64,000 nucleotides of DNA from Oricola nitratireducens. GTDB lineage: Bacteria > Pseudomonadota > Alphaproteobacteria > Rhizobiales > Rhizobiaceae. The stretch spans positions 62,001 through 126,000 of the forward strand of contig NZ_JACZCS010000011.1 of NCBI RefSeq assembly GCF_014904745.1, in the 5' to 3' direction. Made by a program: the position numbers and the translations under genes. Below the pieces are notes generated by a model. It worked only from the letters and a program-made list of their open reading frames with translations. It was not told the origin of the DNA and made no database searches. Shown here one piece after another: positions 1 through 8,911 of this stretch. Each line of letters starts with the position of its first letter. Within the stretch, counting starts at the first letter, position 1.

Positions 1-123
1 CGGCAGGCTGTCGACGACGTCGCGGCAGGCGCATCCCTCGTTACGCGAAAGATGGTTCAGGATCGCGAGCCGGGCGGGATGCGACAGGGCGGCGAGCCGT
101 TCAGCGATTTTCTCCGTCGGCAT
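1..123 (-). CDS. ArsR-family winged-helix regulator, C-terminal part outside the window
   Basis: Forty-one codons read from an ATG at 123 leftwards off the window edge. The peptide begins MPTEKIAERLAALSHPARL and continues with a Cys-Ala-Cys pair in GCACRDVV, the layout of an ArsR/SmtB helix-turn-helix protein at helices 1 to 3. A ribosome binding site AGAGG lies 6 nt before the ATG. Cys-x-Cys at the start of the recognition region is used for metal(loid) sensing in some family members, but DNA-binding and ligand residues further on are not visible, so the inducer is unknown. Its own promoter carries a near-perfect 23-bp dyad, which argues for autoregulation. Confidence 0.8.
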   Translation of the reverse strand, partial: MPTEKIAERLAALSHPARLAILNHLSRNEGCACRDVVDSLP

Positions 124-136
124 TGCGCGCCTCTTC

Positions 137-159
137 ATCGTTCATCGGCGATATACGAT
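137..159. promoter_or_regulatory. Palindromic operator in front of the ArsR-family gene
   Basis: A 23-bp imperfect dyad, ATCGT(TC)ATCG-G-CGAT(AT)ACGAT, has arms that pair at all but two positions on each side. It lies 14 bp upstream of the ATG at 123 and covers the -10 hexamer. The ATCG/CGAT core spacing resembles operators of ArsR-family repressors. Autorepression is inferred from the position. Confidence 0.6.
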
Positions 160-178
160 GATCTTGTTCCAATCGCAA
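150..178 (-). promoter_or_regulatory. Promoter of the ArsR-family gene
   Basis: On the minus strand a -35 TTGCGA (173-178) is followed after 17 bp by -10 TATATC (150-155). Both match 4 of 6 sigma70-type consensus positions. The -10 lies within the 137-159 dyad, so a bound repressor would block RNA polymerase. Confidence 0.5.
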
Positions 179-213
179 TGCATGCACGGAAATAATTTCC
201 TGCGGCTCACGCG

Positions 214-1680
214 TCAGCCGCCGGATTTTTCCGGAAGCGCGAAGATCTGACCCGGCCAGATCATGTCGGGATCCTTGATCTGGTCCTGATTGGCCAGATA
301 AATCGTCGTATAGCGGATCCCCTTGCCGTAGATCCGGCGCGAGATATGCCACAGCGTATCGCCCCGCCGGATGATCACGGAGGAATTCGTGCGCCGCAGA
401 TGGCCGGTCACAGTGATCCCTTCGGGCACTTTCGGAGGCCCATCCGGCAAGGCTGTCGCCGACCCGGGAACCGACGATGCCGCGCTTTGCTGCCCCTCGC
501 CCGCCGTTCCGCCTGACGTGCCCGACGACGCAGGCGGCGTTTCGCCCGAAACCGGCGTATCGCTGGCGACGGCGGCCAGATGCTCGCCCTCGCTGCGCGT
601 GAAGGGCACGGCGGCGCGTGCGACCACGTCGCCGGTCGCGGGATCGATCACATCGGCACGGATGATGTAATCGCCGACCGGCAGATCTCGCTTGACCTCG
701 ACCAGGAAGCGGCCGTTGGGGCCGGCGGTCGTGTCGCCGAGCAGAATCTCGTTGGCATAGACGCGGACCTGCGCGCCGGGTTTGGCGGCGCCGGCGACGA
801 AGATCGTTCCGGCGTCGATTTCGACGGCCTCGATGCGGATGTCCGCGGGCTTCTCGCCGGCTTCCCCGGGCGTTTTCGCGGCATCCGTCGCCGGAGCGGA
901 CGCGACCTCGGTTTCCCCCGAAGCGGCCGAGGCCGGCTGTTCGGCGGACTGGCCCGCCTGCGCTTCCGCGTTCCCGCCGGGTTCCTCCGGCTTCGGCACA
1001 TTGATCAGCCGCGACGCTTCACCCGGTTGCTCGACGAGCGCGAGAAGTTCGCCCTCATGGCCCTTTTCCGGGACGGAAATGATCGCTGTTTCCTTCGACA
1101 TCGCGACATCGCCATTGGCTTCGGTCGACCGCAGCACCAGTTCGTAATCGCCCGGCGCAAGCGGCGTATCAAGCACGGCGACGAAATCGCCGTTCGAAGC
1201 GGCATGCGCACTGGCGATCTTCTTGGTGCCGGAAAGGATTTCGATGTCGGCGTTGGCGCCGGCCTGCCCGGCGATCACGGTCGATCCATCGGGCTCGACA
1301 CGCAGAAGGCCGAAGCTCGGTATGGTGACAGGCGGGACCTGCGAGGCTTCGACGGCGCGGTTCTCCGGAACCGAAGCCATTTCCTGGGCCGGCGCTTCCC
1401 CTTCGGCGGCGGGCGTCTGCGCAGCGGGTTCCGTTGCCGTCGGCCGGGCTTCCGTCGACGTCGTTGCCGCGGACTCATCCGTGCCGGTTCCGGGGGCGGC
1501 AGCCTGCTGCTGCGCGGAAGCGGCGGTCTCGCCACCGGCGGGCTGAGTTTCGGTCACAGCCGGGCCGGTATCCTTTCCGAGCCAGTCATTGATGCGGTTG
1601 GAGACGCCCGGCGCGCTCGCGATGCCAACGATCGCTACGACGGCAACGAATACCCAAACCGCAATTTTGTTCTTGTTCAT
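214..1680 (-). CDS. Membrane-anchored LysM-domain envelope protein
   Basis: A 488-residue protein. One N-terminal membrane segment (about residues 6-26, IAVWVFVAVVAIVGIA) is followed by an Ala/Glu/Pro/Thr-rich linker to about 115. Two Ig-like beta repeats follow (about 118-205 and 280-370; each carries a GDY motif after an acidic loop), then another low-complexity linker, and a C-terminal LysM domain (about 437-486; RRGDTLWHISRRIYG... then IWPGQIFALP). LysM binds peptidoglycan glycan chains, so a periplasmic wall-binding role is likely. No catalytic domain is visible. GGGTGG lies 6 nt before the ATG. Proteins with this anchor-repeat-LysM layout are common in Hyphomicrobiales; their precise role is not known to me. 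Confidence 0.85.
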   Translation of the reverse strand: MNKNKIAVWVFVAVVAIVGIASAPGVSNRINDWLGKDTGPAVTETQPAGGETAASAQQQAAAPGTGTDESAATTSTEARPTATEPAAQTPAAEGEAPAQEMASVPENRAVEASQVPPVTIPSFGLLRVEPDGSTVIAGQAGANADIEILSGTKKIASAHAASNGDFVAVLDTPLAPGDYELVLRSTEANGDVAMSKETAIISVPEKGHEGELLALVEQPGEASRLINVPKPEEPGGNAEAQAGQSAEQPASAASGETEVASAPATDAAKTPGEAGEKPADIRIEAVEIDAGTIFVAGAAKPGAQVRVYANEILLGDTTAGPNGRFLVEVKRDLPVGDYIIRADVIDPATGDVVARAAVPFTRSEGEHLAAVASDTPVSGETPPASSGTSGGTAGEGQQSAASSVPGSATALPDGPPKVPEGITVTGHLRRTNSSVIIRRGDTLWHISRRIYGKGIRYTTIYLANQDQIKDPDMIWPGQIFALPEKSGG

Positions 1681-1804
1681 GAAAAGCCACCCTTATTGTC
1701 AGGTCTTTCATAGCACCGGCGGGTCAATGGGCTCAACAACCCTTGTCAAGCCCCTGGCGCGGGAGCGTCGCTTTTGCACACAACTCTTGACGGAGTTTAC
1801 CGGC

Positions 1805-2425
1805 ATGGCAAAAGGAGGCATGACAACGAATCCTCTCACCTCCATTTGCGTCTATTGCGGCTCGTCTCCGGGCAACGATCCCGACTATCTCGATTCCGGC
1901 CGGATTCTCGGCCGCGCGATCGGCGAAGCCGGGCTGCGCCTCGTCTATGGCGGCGGCACCAAGGGCATCATGGGCGCGGTTGCCGATGGCACGATAGAAG
2001 CCGGCGGCAAGGTGATCGGCATCATCCCACGCTTCCTGATGAACAAGGAAGCCACCGAAAAGGCGCTCGGCGTGCTCGACGAACTCGTCGTCACCGAGGA
2101 CATGCATGAGCGAAAGCACCGCATGTTCGAGGAAGCGGACGCCTTCGTGACGCTTCCCGGCGGCATCGGGACGCTGGAAGAGGTCATCGAGATCATGACC
2201 TGGGCGCAGCTCGGCCGGCATACCAAGCCGATCGTGCTCGCAAACATCAACGGCTTCTGGGATCCGCTGTCGATGCTGATCGACCACATGCGCGACGCAG
2301 GCTTCATCCACACCGGCCACCGCGTGCAACCGCTCGTCGTCAATTCGGCGCAGGAAATCGTGCCCGCCATCCTCGCCGCCCGCGAACATGGCGAAGGCGA
2401 CGAAAAAATCATCGAGCGGATGTAA
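1805..2425 (+). CDS. LOG-family protein (TIGR00730), probable nucleoside-5'-monophosphate phosphoribohydrolase
   Basis: A 206-residue Rossmann-like protein of the 'lonely guy' family, which releases a base from (cytokinin-type) nucleoside monophosphates. Visible signatures are the N-terminal SICVYCGSSPG strand-loop, the GGGTKGIMG loop near residue 48 and the family motif PGGIGTLEEV with its Glu pair (residues about 118-127). ATG at 1805 is chosen because GGAG lies 9 nt upstream. A second in-frame ATG at 1820 has AGGAGG only 1 nt before it, too close for normal initiation. In many bacteria the physiological substrate of LOG proteins is uncertain, and some were once annotated as lysine decarboxylases. 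The next gene starts 19 nt after the stop, suggesting co-transcription. Confidence 0.9.
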   Translation: MAKGGMTTNPLTSICVYCGSSPGNDPDYLDSGRILGRAIGEAGLRLVYGGGTKGIMGAVADGTIEAGGKVIGIIPRFLMNKEATEKALGVLDELVVTEDMHERKHRMFEEADAFVTLPGGIGTLEEVIEIMTWAQLGRHTKPIVLANINGFWDPLSMLIDHMRDAGFIHTGHRVQPLVVNSAQEIVPAILAAREHGEGDEKIIERM

Positions 2426-2444
2426 TCGCGGAAGCGAGGGTTCA

Positions 2445-3422
2445 ATGTCCGCCGACAAGATGACCCTCTCCCTGGACGAGTTCGACGCCGCCGGGCTGCT
2501 TTACGAATATTCCATCGGCGCAGACGGCTTTCGCTCGGCCGACCGCACAGACGCCACATGGGAATGGATCGGCTTCGCCCTGACCGACGCGCGCGCGCGC
2601 TCCTACATCAACGCGATGAAGCAACTGCCAGACGACGTGCGGGACTGCTTGCTCGACCAAGACGAGCATGTCTTCGTCGAACACGAACATGGCTGGGTAT
2701 TCGGTGCGCTTCCCGACATCCGGCATATGCATTACTCGGATGCTCCCGACCTCGGCGTTTTCCGGTTCGCTTATGACGGGACATTGCTGATCACCGCCCG
2801 CCGGCGGCCGCTCCAGACGATCGACGACATTCGCGGAGAAATGGAGGCGCGCAAACGCGCCTTTGTCACACCGGGCGCGGTCATCGACGCGGTGATCACG
2901 CGCCTTCTGGAATTCCTTGCTTCCCAGATGACCCGACTCTTCCACGAGGTCGATTCGATCGAGGACAGGATCATCGGCGACCACTGGGCGGGCGAACGGG
3001 AGCGGCTGACGCCTTTGCGGCGGCGCGCCAACGTCATCCACCGGCATCTGTTCATGCTGGCGAGCCTGTTTCGCAACCTTGAATCCAGCCGCACGCAATT
3101 ACCCGACATCGACAGCGAGGAATTTGCCGAACGCGCCTATGCGCTGCTGCACGACAGCGAGCAATTGCAGGCGCGCGGGCGGCAATTGCAGGAGGAGATC
3201 ATGGCGCGACTGTCCGAACGCACCAACGCGTTGCTCTACCTGTTGTCCGTGCTGACCGCCGTCCTGATGCCGGCGACGATCATCACCGGCCTTTTCGGCA
3301 TGAACCTGCAGGGGATTCCGTTCGCGGGAGAGTCGGAAGGCTTCTGGCTCGCCGTCCTCCTGTCGGGATGCGCCTCGGCGGCGATCCTGCTCTTCGTACG
3401 CCGGATGGGCGGCCGCGACTAG
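2445..3422 (+). CDS. zntB: ZntB-like CorA-superfamily metal transporter
   Basis: A 325-residue protein with the CorA/ZntB plan: a large N-terminal cytoplasmic alpha/beta domain, a long helical stalk (about 150-255, rich in Glu/Arg heptads), two C-terminal membrane helices (about 260-282 and 297-317) and the pore-loop signature GMN near residue 285. After GMN the sequence is LQGIPFAG, closer to ZntB (GMNxGGIP) than to Mg-type CorA. ZntB proteins move Zn(II) across the inner membrane; direction has been debated, with recent work favouring proton-coupled uptake. The ATG at 2445 lies 19 nt behind the LOG gene with GAGGG just upstream. Confidence 0.85.
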   Translation: MSADKMTLSLDEFDAAGLLYEYSIGADGFRSADRTDATWEWIGFALTDARARSYINAMKQLPDDVRDCLLDQDEHVFVEHEHGWVFGALPDIRHMHYSDAPDLGVFRFAYDGTLLITARRRPLQTIDDIRGEMEARKRAFVTPGAVIDAVITRLLEFLASQMTRLFHEVDSIEDRIIGDHWAGERERLTPLRRRANVIHRHLFMLASLFRNLESSRTQLPDIDSEEFAERAYALLHDSEQLQARGRQLQEEIMARLSERTNALLYLLSVLTAVLMPATIITGLFGMNLQGIPFAGESEGFWLAVLLSGCASAAILLFVRRMGGRD

Positions 3423-3579
3423 CATTGCTGCGAACGCGAGACCATTTCGGTCTCCGCTCGTATGCCGGCGCCGAAATCAACCAAAAATTGCAGGGCTTTC
3501 CGTCTCCGGCCGATACTCTCTATGCTGGGCCGGAGCCCGGCAAGTCATTTGACGATACCGGGACCACAAGCGGGGAGCC

Positions 3580-4578
3580 ATGACAACGGATCGGGCAAGC
3601 GGCGCCTTTGCCGCAGAGGGCAACAGCGACGACGCCCAACCGAGCTTCCGGTCGGTCGTTGCCGAGGACGCCAGCGTTCAGGCCAGACTGCAGTTCTGGG
3701 TTCCGATGGAATGCTACCAGCTCACCAACGGCGACCGGGTCGGGCGAATGGACATCCTCGACCTTGGCGCCCAGCGGCTCGTGCGCGAGCACCAGCACGC
3801 GACGGTGCAGAAACTCGGGATCATGCCCAAAGGCCTGTGCACCATCTCGCTGTCGCGCATCCCCACCGTCCGCTTCTCCGAGATCCTCGAGAACAACGAT
3901 CAATCGGTGTTCTTCCTGCCGGAAAACACCGAATTCGACGTCCATGTTCCCTCCGGAATCGAAACCGCCTATGTCAGTTTCAATCAGGACGATTTCCTGC
4001 GGGCCGCCCGGATACTCGATCCCGGCGGCTGGGAAACGGCGCCACGACAGCTGACCTGGGTGCAAACATCGCAGAAGGTGGCCCTGTGGGCGGCCATCGA
4101 CCAGTGGTTCCGGATCGCCGGCAGCCAGACCGGAAACGTGCCGCAAGCGGAGGCGTTGCGAACAGCCCTGTTCGAGACCGTGCTTCAGGTTGCCACCGCC
4201 TTGCCGCCGAATTGCGGGCGCGATGCCTCCTCGTCAACCCGCCGCCGGGCCACGCGTATCGCTCGATCGGCGAGCGCCTTCATCGAAGGGCACCTCGAGG
4301 AAGGCCATCTGCCCAGCATCATCGAGATCTGCCGCGAACTCGACGTCTCGGAGCGCACGCTTCAATACGCCTTTCTCGATTATGCGGGCCTGCCGCCGAC
4401 AGCCTATCTGCGGCGGGTGCGGCTCAATCGCGCTCGCGAGGCGCTGCGCAAGGCGCACGCGCAAACGACGACCGTCACCGAAACCGCAATGCGGTTCGGT
4501 TTCCTGCATCTCGGCCGCTTCGCCCGGGACTACAAAATGTTCTTTGGCGAATCCCCGTCGGCGACCCTCGCCTCCTGA
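3580..4578 (+). CDS. AraC-family transcriptional regulator
   Basis: A 332-residue protein. The last 100 residues form the double helix-turn-helix AraC domain: LPSIIEICRELDVSERTLQYAF for the first HTH, then TAYLRRVRLNRAREAL and VTETAMRFGFLHLGRFARDYKMFFGESPS for the second, which is the classic family signature. The N-terminal ~230 residues are a sensor-like region with no metabolite-binding motif I can name; it resembles the region of EutR-like members. No operon partner follows; the next gene is the autotransporter 158 nt downstream on the same strand, a possible but unproven target. GGGGAG is placed 4 nt before the ATG. Confidence 0.88.
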   Translation: MTTDRASGAFAAEGNSDDAQPSFRSVVAEDASVQARLQFWVPMECYQLTNGDRVGRMDILDLGAQRLVREHQHATVQKLGIMPKGLCTISLSRIPTVRFSEILENNDQSVFFLPENTEFDVHVPSGIETAYVSFNQDDFLRAARILDPGGWETAPRQLTWVQTSQKVALWAAIDQWFRIAGSQTGNVPQAEALRTALFETVLQVATALPPNCGRDASSSTRRRATRIARSASAFIEGHLEEGHLPSIIEICRELDVSERTLQYAFLDYAGLPPTAYLRRVRLNRAREALRKAHAQTTTVTETAMRFGFLHLGRFARDYKMFFGESPSATLAS

Positions 4579-4736
4579 CGCGCATGCAAATCCGTCGCAC
4601 CCGCCGCCTTTGCGGAAAACGGATAGCGCGCCGCCCCCACAACCCTATGGTGTGGCCGGCCGGATCATACCCGGCGTGAATTCTTTATAGGGGAAGAAAA
4701 GCCACGGCCGCCGCGGTTCGCGGGCTTTCATGACAC

Positions 4737-7700
4737 ATGACACACGTTGGTTTTCTCGCTCGCGGGCGCCGTTGCCGATATTCGACCCGGCGGCGCGCAA
4801 TTCTCCTTTCGGCAACCGCGCTCGCGGGCGGTTTCTTCCTGACGGCGGCGCTGGCCGACGAGATCATCGACGGCACGGACGAGACCGTGATCGGCACGGG
4901 CGGCGGCACGCTGGCCAGTCCGCTGGCCGTCACGGGCTCCCTTCAGGTAGGCGCCACCGGCACGGGCACGCTTTCGATTTCCGCCGGCGGCACTGTGACG
5001 AGCAGCACCGCATATTTTGGCGTTAGCGAAACAGGCAAAGGGACGGTCACCGTCACCGGTGCGAGTTCCGCGTTGACCGTCCGCTATGACCTCTCCGTCG
5101 GGTTCACCGGCGATGGTACGCTGACGATTTCCAACGGCGGCGCGGTCAACACGATGGACACCGGACATGTGGGCAATGTCGATACCGCAACAGGAACGGT
5201 CACCGTCACCGGCGCGGGTTCGATCTGGACAACCGGCAACGCCCTCGTGGTCGGAGGCTCCGGCGAGGGCACGCTGACGATTTCCGACGGCGGCACGGTC
5301 AACACGACCGGCATCGGATATGTGAGCGCCGTTGCGGGCAGCAATGGAACAGTCGACGTCACCGGCACGGACTCCACGTGGACAGTCAACGGCCCGCTTT
5401 ACGTCGGATATGCCGGTGATGGCACACTGACGATTTCGGATGGCGGCGCGGTGAGCGCCGGCGCCACGGTGACCATCGCAGGCAATTCCGGCGCGACCGG
5501 CACGCTGAACATCGGCGCGGCCTCGGCCGATGCGGCCATCGCCGCCGGAACGCTCGACGCCGATACGGTCTCCTTCGGTGCAGGCACCGGTGTCATCGTC
5601 TTCAACCACACGGACACGGACTACGTCTTCGCCGCCGACGTCAGCGGCGCCGGATCAGTCGATGTGCTGTCCGGCACGACGATTCTGACCGGCGGCAACA
5701 CCCATACCGGCGGCACGACGATTTCCGGCGGCACGCTGCAGATCGGCGACGGCGGCACCACGGGCAGCCTGACCGGCGATGTCACGAACAACAGCGTCCT
5801 GATCTTCAACCGCTCCGACGCCTCGTCCTATGGCGGTGTCATCTCCGGTGCGGGCACGCTCACCAAGTCCGGCGCCGGCACCCTTATCTTGACGGGAACC
5901 AGCAGCCATACCGGCGGCACGACGATTTCCGGCGGCACGTTGCAAATCGGCGACGGCGGAACCGCGGGCAGCTTGTCGGGAAACGTCGCCAACAACGCCG
6001 CGCTGATCTTCAATCGCAACGATGCGATCGGTTATGGCAGTGTCATCTCCGGAACCGGCTCTGTCACCCAATCCGGGGCCGGCACGCTTGTCCTGACCGG
6101 CGCCAACACCTATTCCGGCGGCACGACCGTATCCGGGGGCACGCTTCAGGCGGGGAGCGCCAGTGCGTTCGCCGCCAATACCGGTTTCACTGTCAATGGC
6201 GGCACGCTCGACCTCCACGGCTTCGACCTGACAGCCTCGTCGCTCTCCGGCACCGGCGGAATCGTCGATCTGGGCAGCGCGGAACTGATCGTGGCGCAAT
6301 CTGCCAACACCGGCTATTCCGGCACGATTTCGGGCACGGGCAGCCTCGCCAAATCCGGCGCCGGCACCCTGACCCTGACCGGCGCCAACACCTATACCGG
6401 CGGTACGACGATCACCGCCGGAACGCTGGCCGTCAACGGCAGCACAGGCGACGTTCTGCTCGATAGCGGCACGCTCGGAGGCTCTGGTACAGTCGGTTCC
6501 GTGACAGCGAATTCCGGCGCCACCGTCGCGCCGGGCAATTCCATCGGCACGCTGACCGTGTCCGGCGACGCCGACTTCGCTTCCGGCTCGACATTTGCCG
6601 TGGAAGTCGACAGCGCGGGTCACTCCGACCTTTTGCACGCCACCGGCACGGTGACCATCGACAGCGGCGCCACGGTGAGCGTGTCGGCGGAAAACGGCAC
6701 CGACACGGGTGCGACCTATGCGCCCTTCACCACCTATACGATCCTCACCGCCGATACCGCCGTCACCGGAACCTTCGGCTCTGTCAGTGACAGCTTCGCC
6801 TTCCTTGACGCGACGCTCGTCTATGATGCCAACAACGTCACCCTGACGCTCCTGCGCAACGATTTCGATTTCGCTTCGGTTGCTGCGACGCCGAACCAGA
6901 TCGCGGTCGCCAGTGGCGTCGAGAGCCTCGGTACCGGCAGCGCCGTCTATACTGCCGTACTGGGACTGAACGCGGCGCGGGCCCGCGACGCCTATGACGC
7001 GCTGTCCGGCGAGATCCACGCCTCGGCGAACGGCATGTTCATCGACGACAGCCGTTTCGTGCGCGATGCAGCCAACGACCGGCTGCGCGCGGCGTTCGAC
7101 GACGGCGCCGGCGCATGGGGCACGGCCTATGGCGCATTCGGCAAGCGCGACAGCGATGGCAACGCTTCCGCCTTCGATCGCCATCTCGGCGGCATTTTCG
7201 CGGGCCTCGATTGGGCTTTCGGAACCGACTGGCGCGGGGGCTTCGTCACCGGGTTCGGCGCGACTTCCTTCGATGCCGCGGCTTCATCCGGATCTGCCGA
7301 CAGCTACCACCTCGGCGCCTATGCCGGCAGGCAGAGCGGCGCATTTTCCTACCGGTTCGGCGCGGCCTATGCGCTGCACCGGATCGTCACGAAGCGCGCG
7401 GTCTCCATCGGCGCGCTCAGCGAGACGCTTTCCGCCAGCTACAACGCCTCCACGGCGCAAGCCTTCGGCGAGATCGGCCGCGACTTCACGCATGACGGCA
7501 CCCGCCTTGAGCCCTATGCCGGGCTCGCCCTCGTCCACCAGCATTCGGACGGTTTCAGCGAAATCGGCGGCAGCGCGGCGCTGACGGCGGCCTCGACCTC
7601 GCAGACACTGGGCATCACCACGCTCGGGATGCGCGCGGAAACCGATGCGACGGACGCCATCGGCGCCAACGCCAGGCTGCATGGCGGCCTTGCCTGGCGT

Positions 7701-7925
7701 CACGCCTTTGGCGACGTGACGCCGGAAACATCCATGCGCTTAGCCGGCGGCGGCGCGGCGTTCGGCATCGCCGGCGTGCCGGTTGACCGCGATTCCATGA
7801 TTGTCGAGGCCGGCATCGATTTCGCCGTTTCGCAGAACGCCGCGCTCTCCCTCGACTTCCATGGCGAGGTCGGCGCCACCGTACGGGGCGGAACGATCAA
7901 GGCCAACTTCTCGGCAAAGTTCTAA
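4737..7925 (+). CDS. Type V secretion autotransporter with beta-strand-repeat passenger
   Basis: A 1062-residue protein. An extended, Arg-rich signal peptide (residues 1-40; cleavage expected at AALA|DE) precedes a passenger of two repeat classes: GTLTISxGGxV-type units (about 60-265) and autotransporter-associated beta-strand repeats (about 300-590; GAGTLxLTGxNTYxGGTTIS with GGTLQ). Both predict a right-handed beta-helix. A linker (about 600-780) leads to a C-terminal ~280-residue beta-barrel ending in Phe (NFSAKF), as needed for BamA assembly. It should be an adhesin or matrix protein exposed on the surface. No RGD motif or protease triad is seen. An overlapping ATG at 4730 is out of frame. 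Confidence 0.92.
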   Translation: MTHVGFLARGRRCRYSTRRRAILLSATALAGGFFLTAALADEIIDGTDETVIGTGGGTLASPLAVTGSLQVGATGTGTLSISAGGTVTSSTAYFGVSETGKGTVTVTGASSALTVRYDLSVGFTGDGTLTISNGGAVNTMDTGHVGNVDTATGTVTVTGAGSIWTTGNALVVGGSGEGTLTISDGGTVNTTGIGYVSAVAGSNGTVDVTGTDSTWTVNGPLYVGYAGDGTLTISDGGAVSAGATVTIAGNSGATGTLNIGAASADAAIAAGTLDADTVSFGAGTGVIVFNHTDTDYVFAADVSGAGSVDVLSGTTILTGGNTHTGGTTISGGTLQIGDGGTTGSLTGDVTNNSVLIFNRSDASSYGGVISGAGTLTKSGAGTLILTGTSSHTGGTTISGGTLQIGDGGTAGSLSGNVANNAALIFNRNDAIGYGSVISGTGSVTQSGAGTLVLTGANTYSGGTTVSGGTLQAGSASAFAANTGFTVNGGTLDLHGFDLTASSLSGTGGIVDLGSAELIVAQSANTGYSGTISGTGSLAKSGAGTLTLTGANTYTGGTTITAGTLAVNGSTGDVLLDSGTLGGSGTVGSVTANSGATVAPGNSIGTLTVSGDADFASGSTFAVEVDSAGHSDLLHATGTVTIDSGATVSVSAENGTDTGATYAPFTTYTILTADTAVTGTFGSVSDSFAFLDATLVYDANNVTLTLLRNDFDFASVAATPNQIAVASGVESLGTGSAVYTAVLGLNAARARDAYDALSGEIHASANGMFIDDSRFVRDAANDRLRAAFDDGAGAWGTAYGAFGKRDSDGNASAFDRHLGGIFAGLDWAFGTDWRGGFVTGFGATSFDAAASSGSADSYHLGAYAGRQSGAFSYRFGAAYALHRIVTKRAVSIGALSETLSASYNASTAQAFGEIGRDFTHDGTRLEPYAGLALVHQHSDGFSEIGGSAALTAASTSQTLGITTLGMRAETDATDAIGANARLHGGLAWRHAFGDVTPETSMRLAGGGAAFGIAGVPVDRDSMIVEAGIDFAVSQNAALSLDFHGEVGATVRGGTIKANFSAKF
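5703..5975. repeat. Near-identical internal repeats in the autotransporter passenger
   Basis: The stretch from 5703 (CATACCGGCGGCACGACG...) recurs at 5907 with only a few third-position changes over about 69 nt, exactly 204 nt (68 codons) apart. A further, more diverged copy lies near 6112 and 6390. Such units allow in-frame length change by recombination or slippage. Confidence 0.75.
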
Positions 7926-8833
7926 CGGCGGAACAACGAGAGCGTGTAAAGCGCCAGCGCCGACCAGATGAAGATGAAGGCGATCAGCTGCCAGTGCGAG
8001 AACGGCTCGCCGAACGCGAACACGGCGGCGAGGAAGATCATCGTCGGCGTCAGATACTGCACGATGCCGATTGTGGTGTAGCGCAGCGCCTTGGCGCCGA
8101 AGGCGTAAAGGATCAGCGGCAAGGCCGTCACCGGACCGGCCAGCAGCAGCAGGCCGATATCGCCGATCCCGGTCGGGCCGAAATGGCTTTGACCGTGCGC
8201 GGCCAGCCAAGCGATGATCGCGATCGCCGGGATCGACAACAGCGTCACCTCGAGCATGAAGCCCTGGGTCGGGCCGATCGGCAGCGTTTTGCGGAAAAAG
8301 CCGTAGAAGCCGAAGGAGAAGGCCAGCACCAGCGACACCCAGGGTAGACCGCCGGCCTTCATCGTCAGGATGGCGACGGCGACGACCGCGCAGGCAATCG
8401 CGGTCGCCTGCAGGCGGTTGAAACGCTCGCCGAGGAAGACCGCGCCAAGCACGACATTGACGAGCGGGTTGATGTAATAGCCGAGCGCCGCCTCGACCGT
8501 GTGTCCCGCGGCGACCGCCCAGACATAGACGCCCCAGTTGATCGAGATCAGTCCCGCCGTCAGCGCGGCCAGCGCCAGCGTGCGCGGCGAACGGAAGGCG
8601 GCGCGCAAATCGGCGGTGCGGCGCAGCGCGATCAGGATGACGCCGGCGACCGGCACCGACCAGATCACGCGGTGCGCGACGACCTCGTAGGCCGGGATAT
8701 GGGCGACGGCCTTCATGTAGAACGGCAGCCCGCCCCACAGAAGGTAGGCGCCGAGCGCATAGGCGAAGCCTGCGAGCGGTTCGCGTTGCTGCGAATGCGC
8801 GGAAGGAGAATTCTTTACAGCAGTTTCGGACAT
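7922..8833 (-). CDS. rarD: RarD-type EamA/DMT-superfamily permease
   Basis: A 303-residue, strongly hydrophobic protein with about ten predicted membrane helices in two EamA halves. The N-terminal region [20 protein letters not shown] and the later [15 protein letters not shown] motif are characteristic of the RarD subgroup (TIGR00688) of drug/metabolite transporters. Substrate is unknown; RarD was first named for a chloramphenicol phenotype in Pseudomonas. Its stop overlaps the autotransporter stop in convergent orientation (7922-7925), leaving no room for a conventional terminator between them. Confidence 0.88.
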   Translation of the reverse strand: MSETAVKNSPSAHSQQREPLAGFAYALGAYLLWGGLPFYMKAVAHIPAYEVVAHRVIWSVPVAGVILIALRRTADLRAAFRSPRTLALAALTAGLISINWGVYVWAVAAGHTVEAALGYYINPLVNVVLGAVFLGERFNRLQATAIACAVVAVAILTMKAGGLPWVSLVLAFSFGFYGFFRKTLPIGPTQGFMLEVTLLSIPAIAIIAWLAAHGQSHFGPTGIGDIGLLLLAGPVTALPLILYAFGAKALRYTTIGIVQYLTPTMIFLAAVFAFGEPFSHWQLIAFIFIWSALALYTLSLFRR

Positions 8834-8911
8834 GGCCGGTCACTACACCGGGCACAAATTTCCGGCAAATGGAGGATTGTCACCGCAACAATCGGCGGTG
8901 GCGGCGGCCGG

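Noticed and set aside
5655-7184. 509-codon open frame opposite the autotransporter
   Set aside because: Gly/Ala/Arg-rich antisense of repeat sequence; no start site or family pattern.
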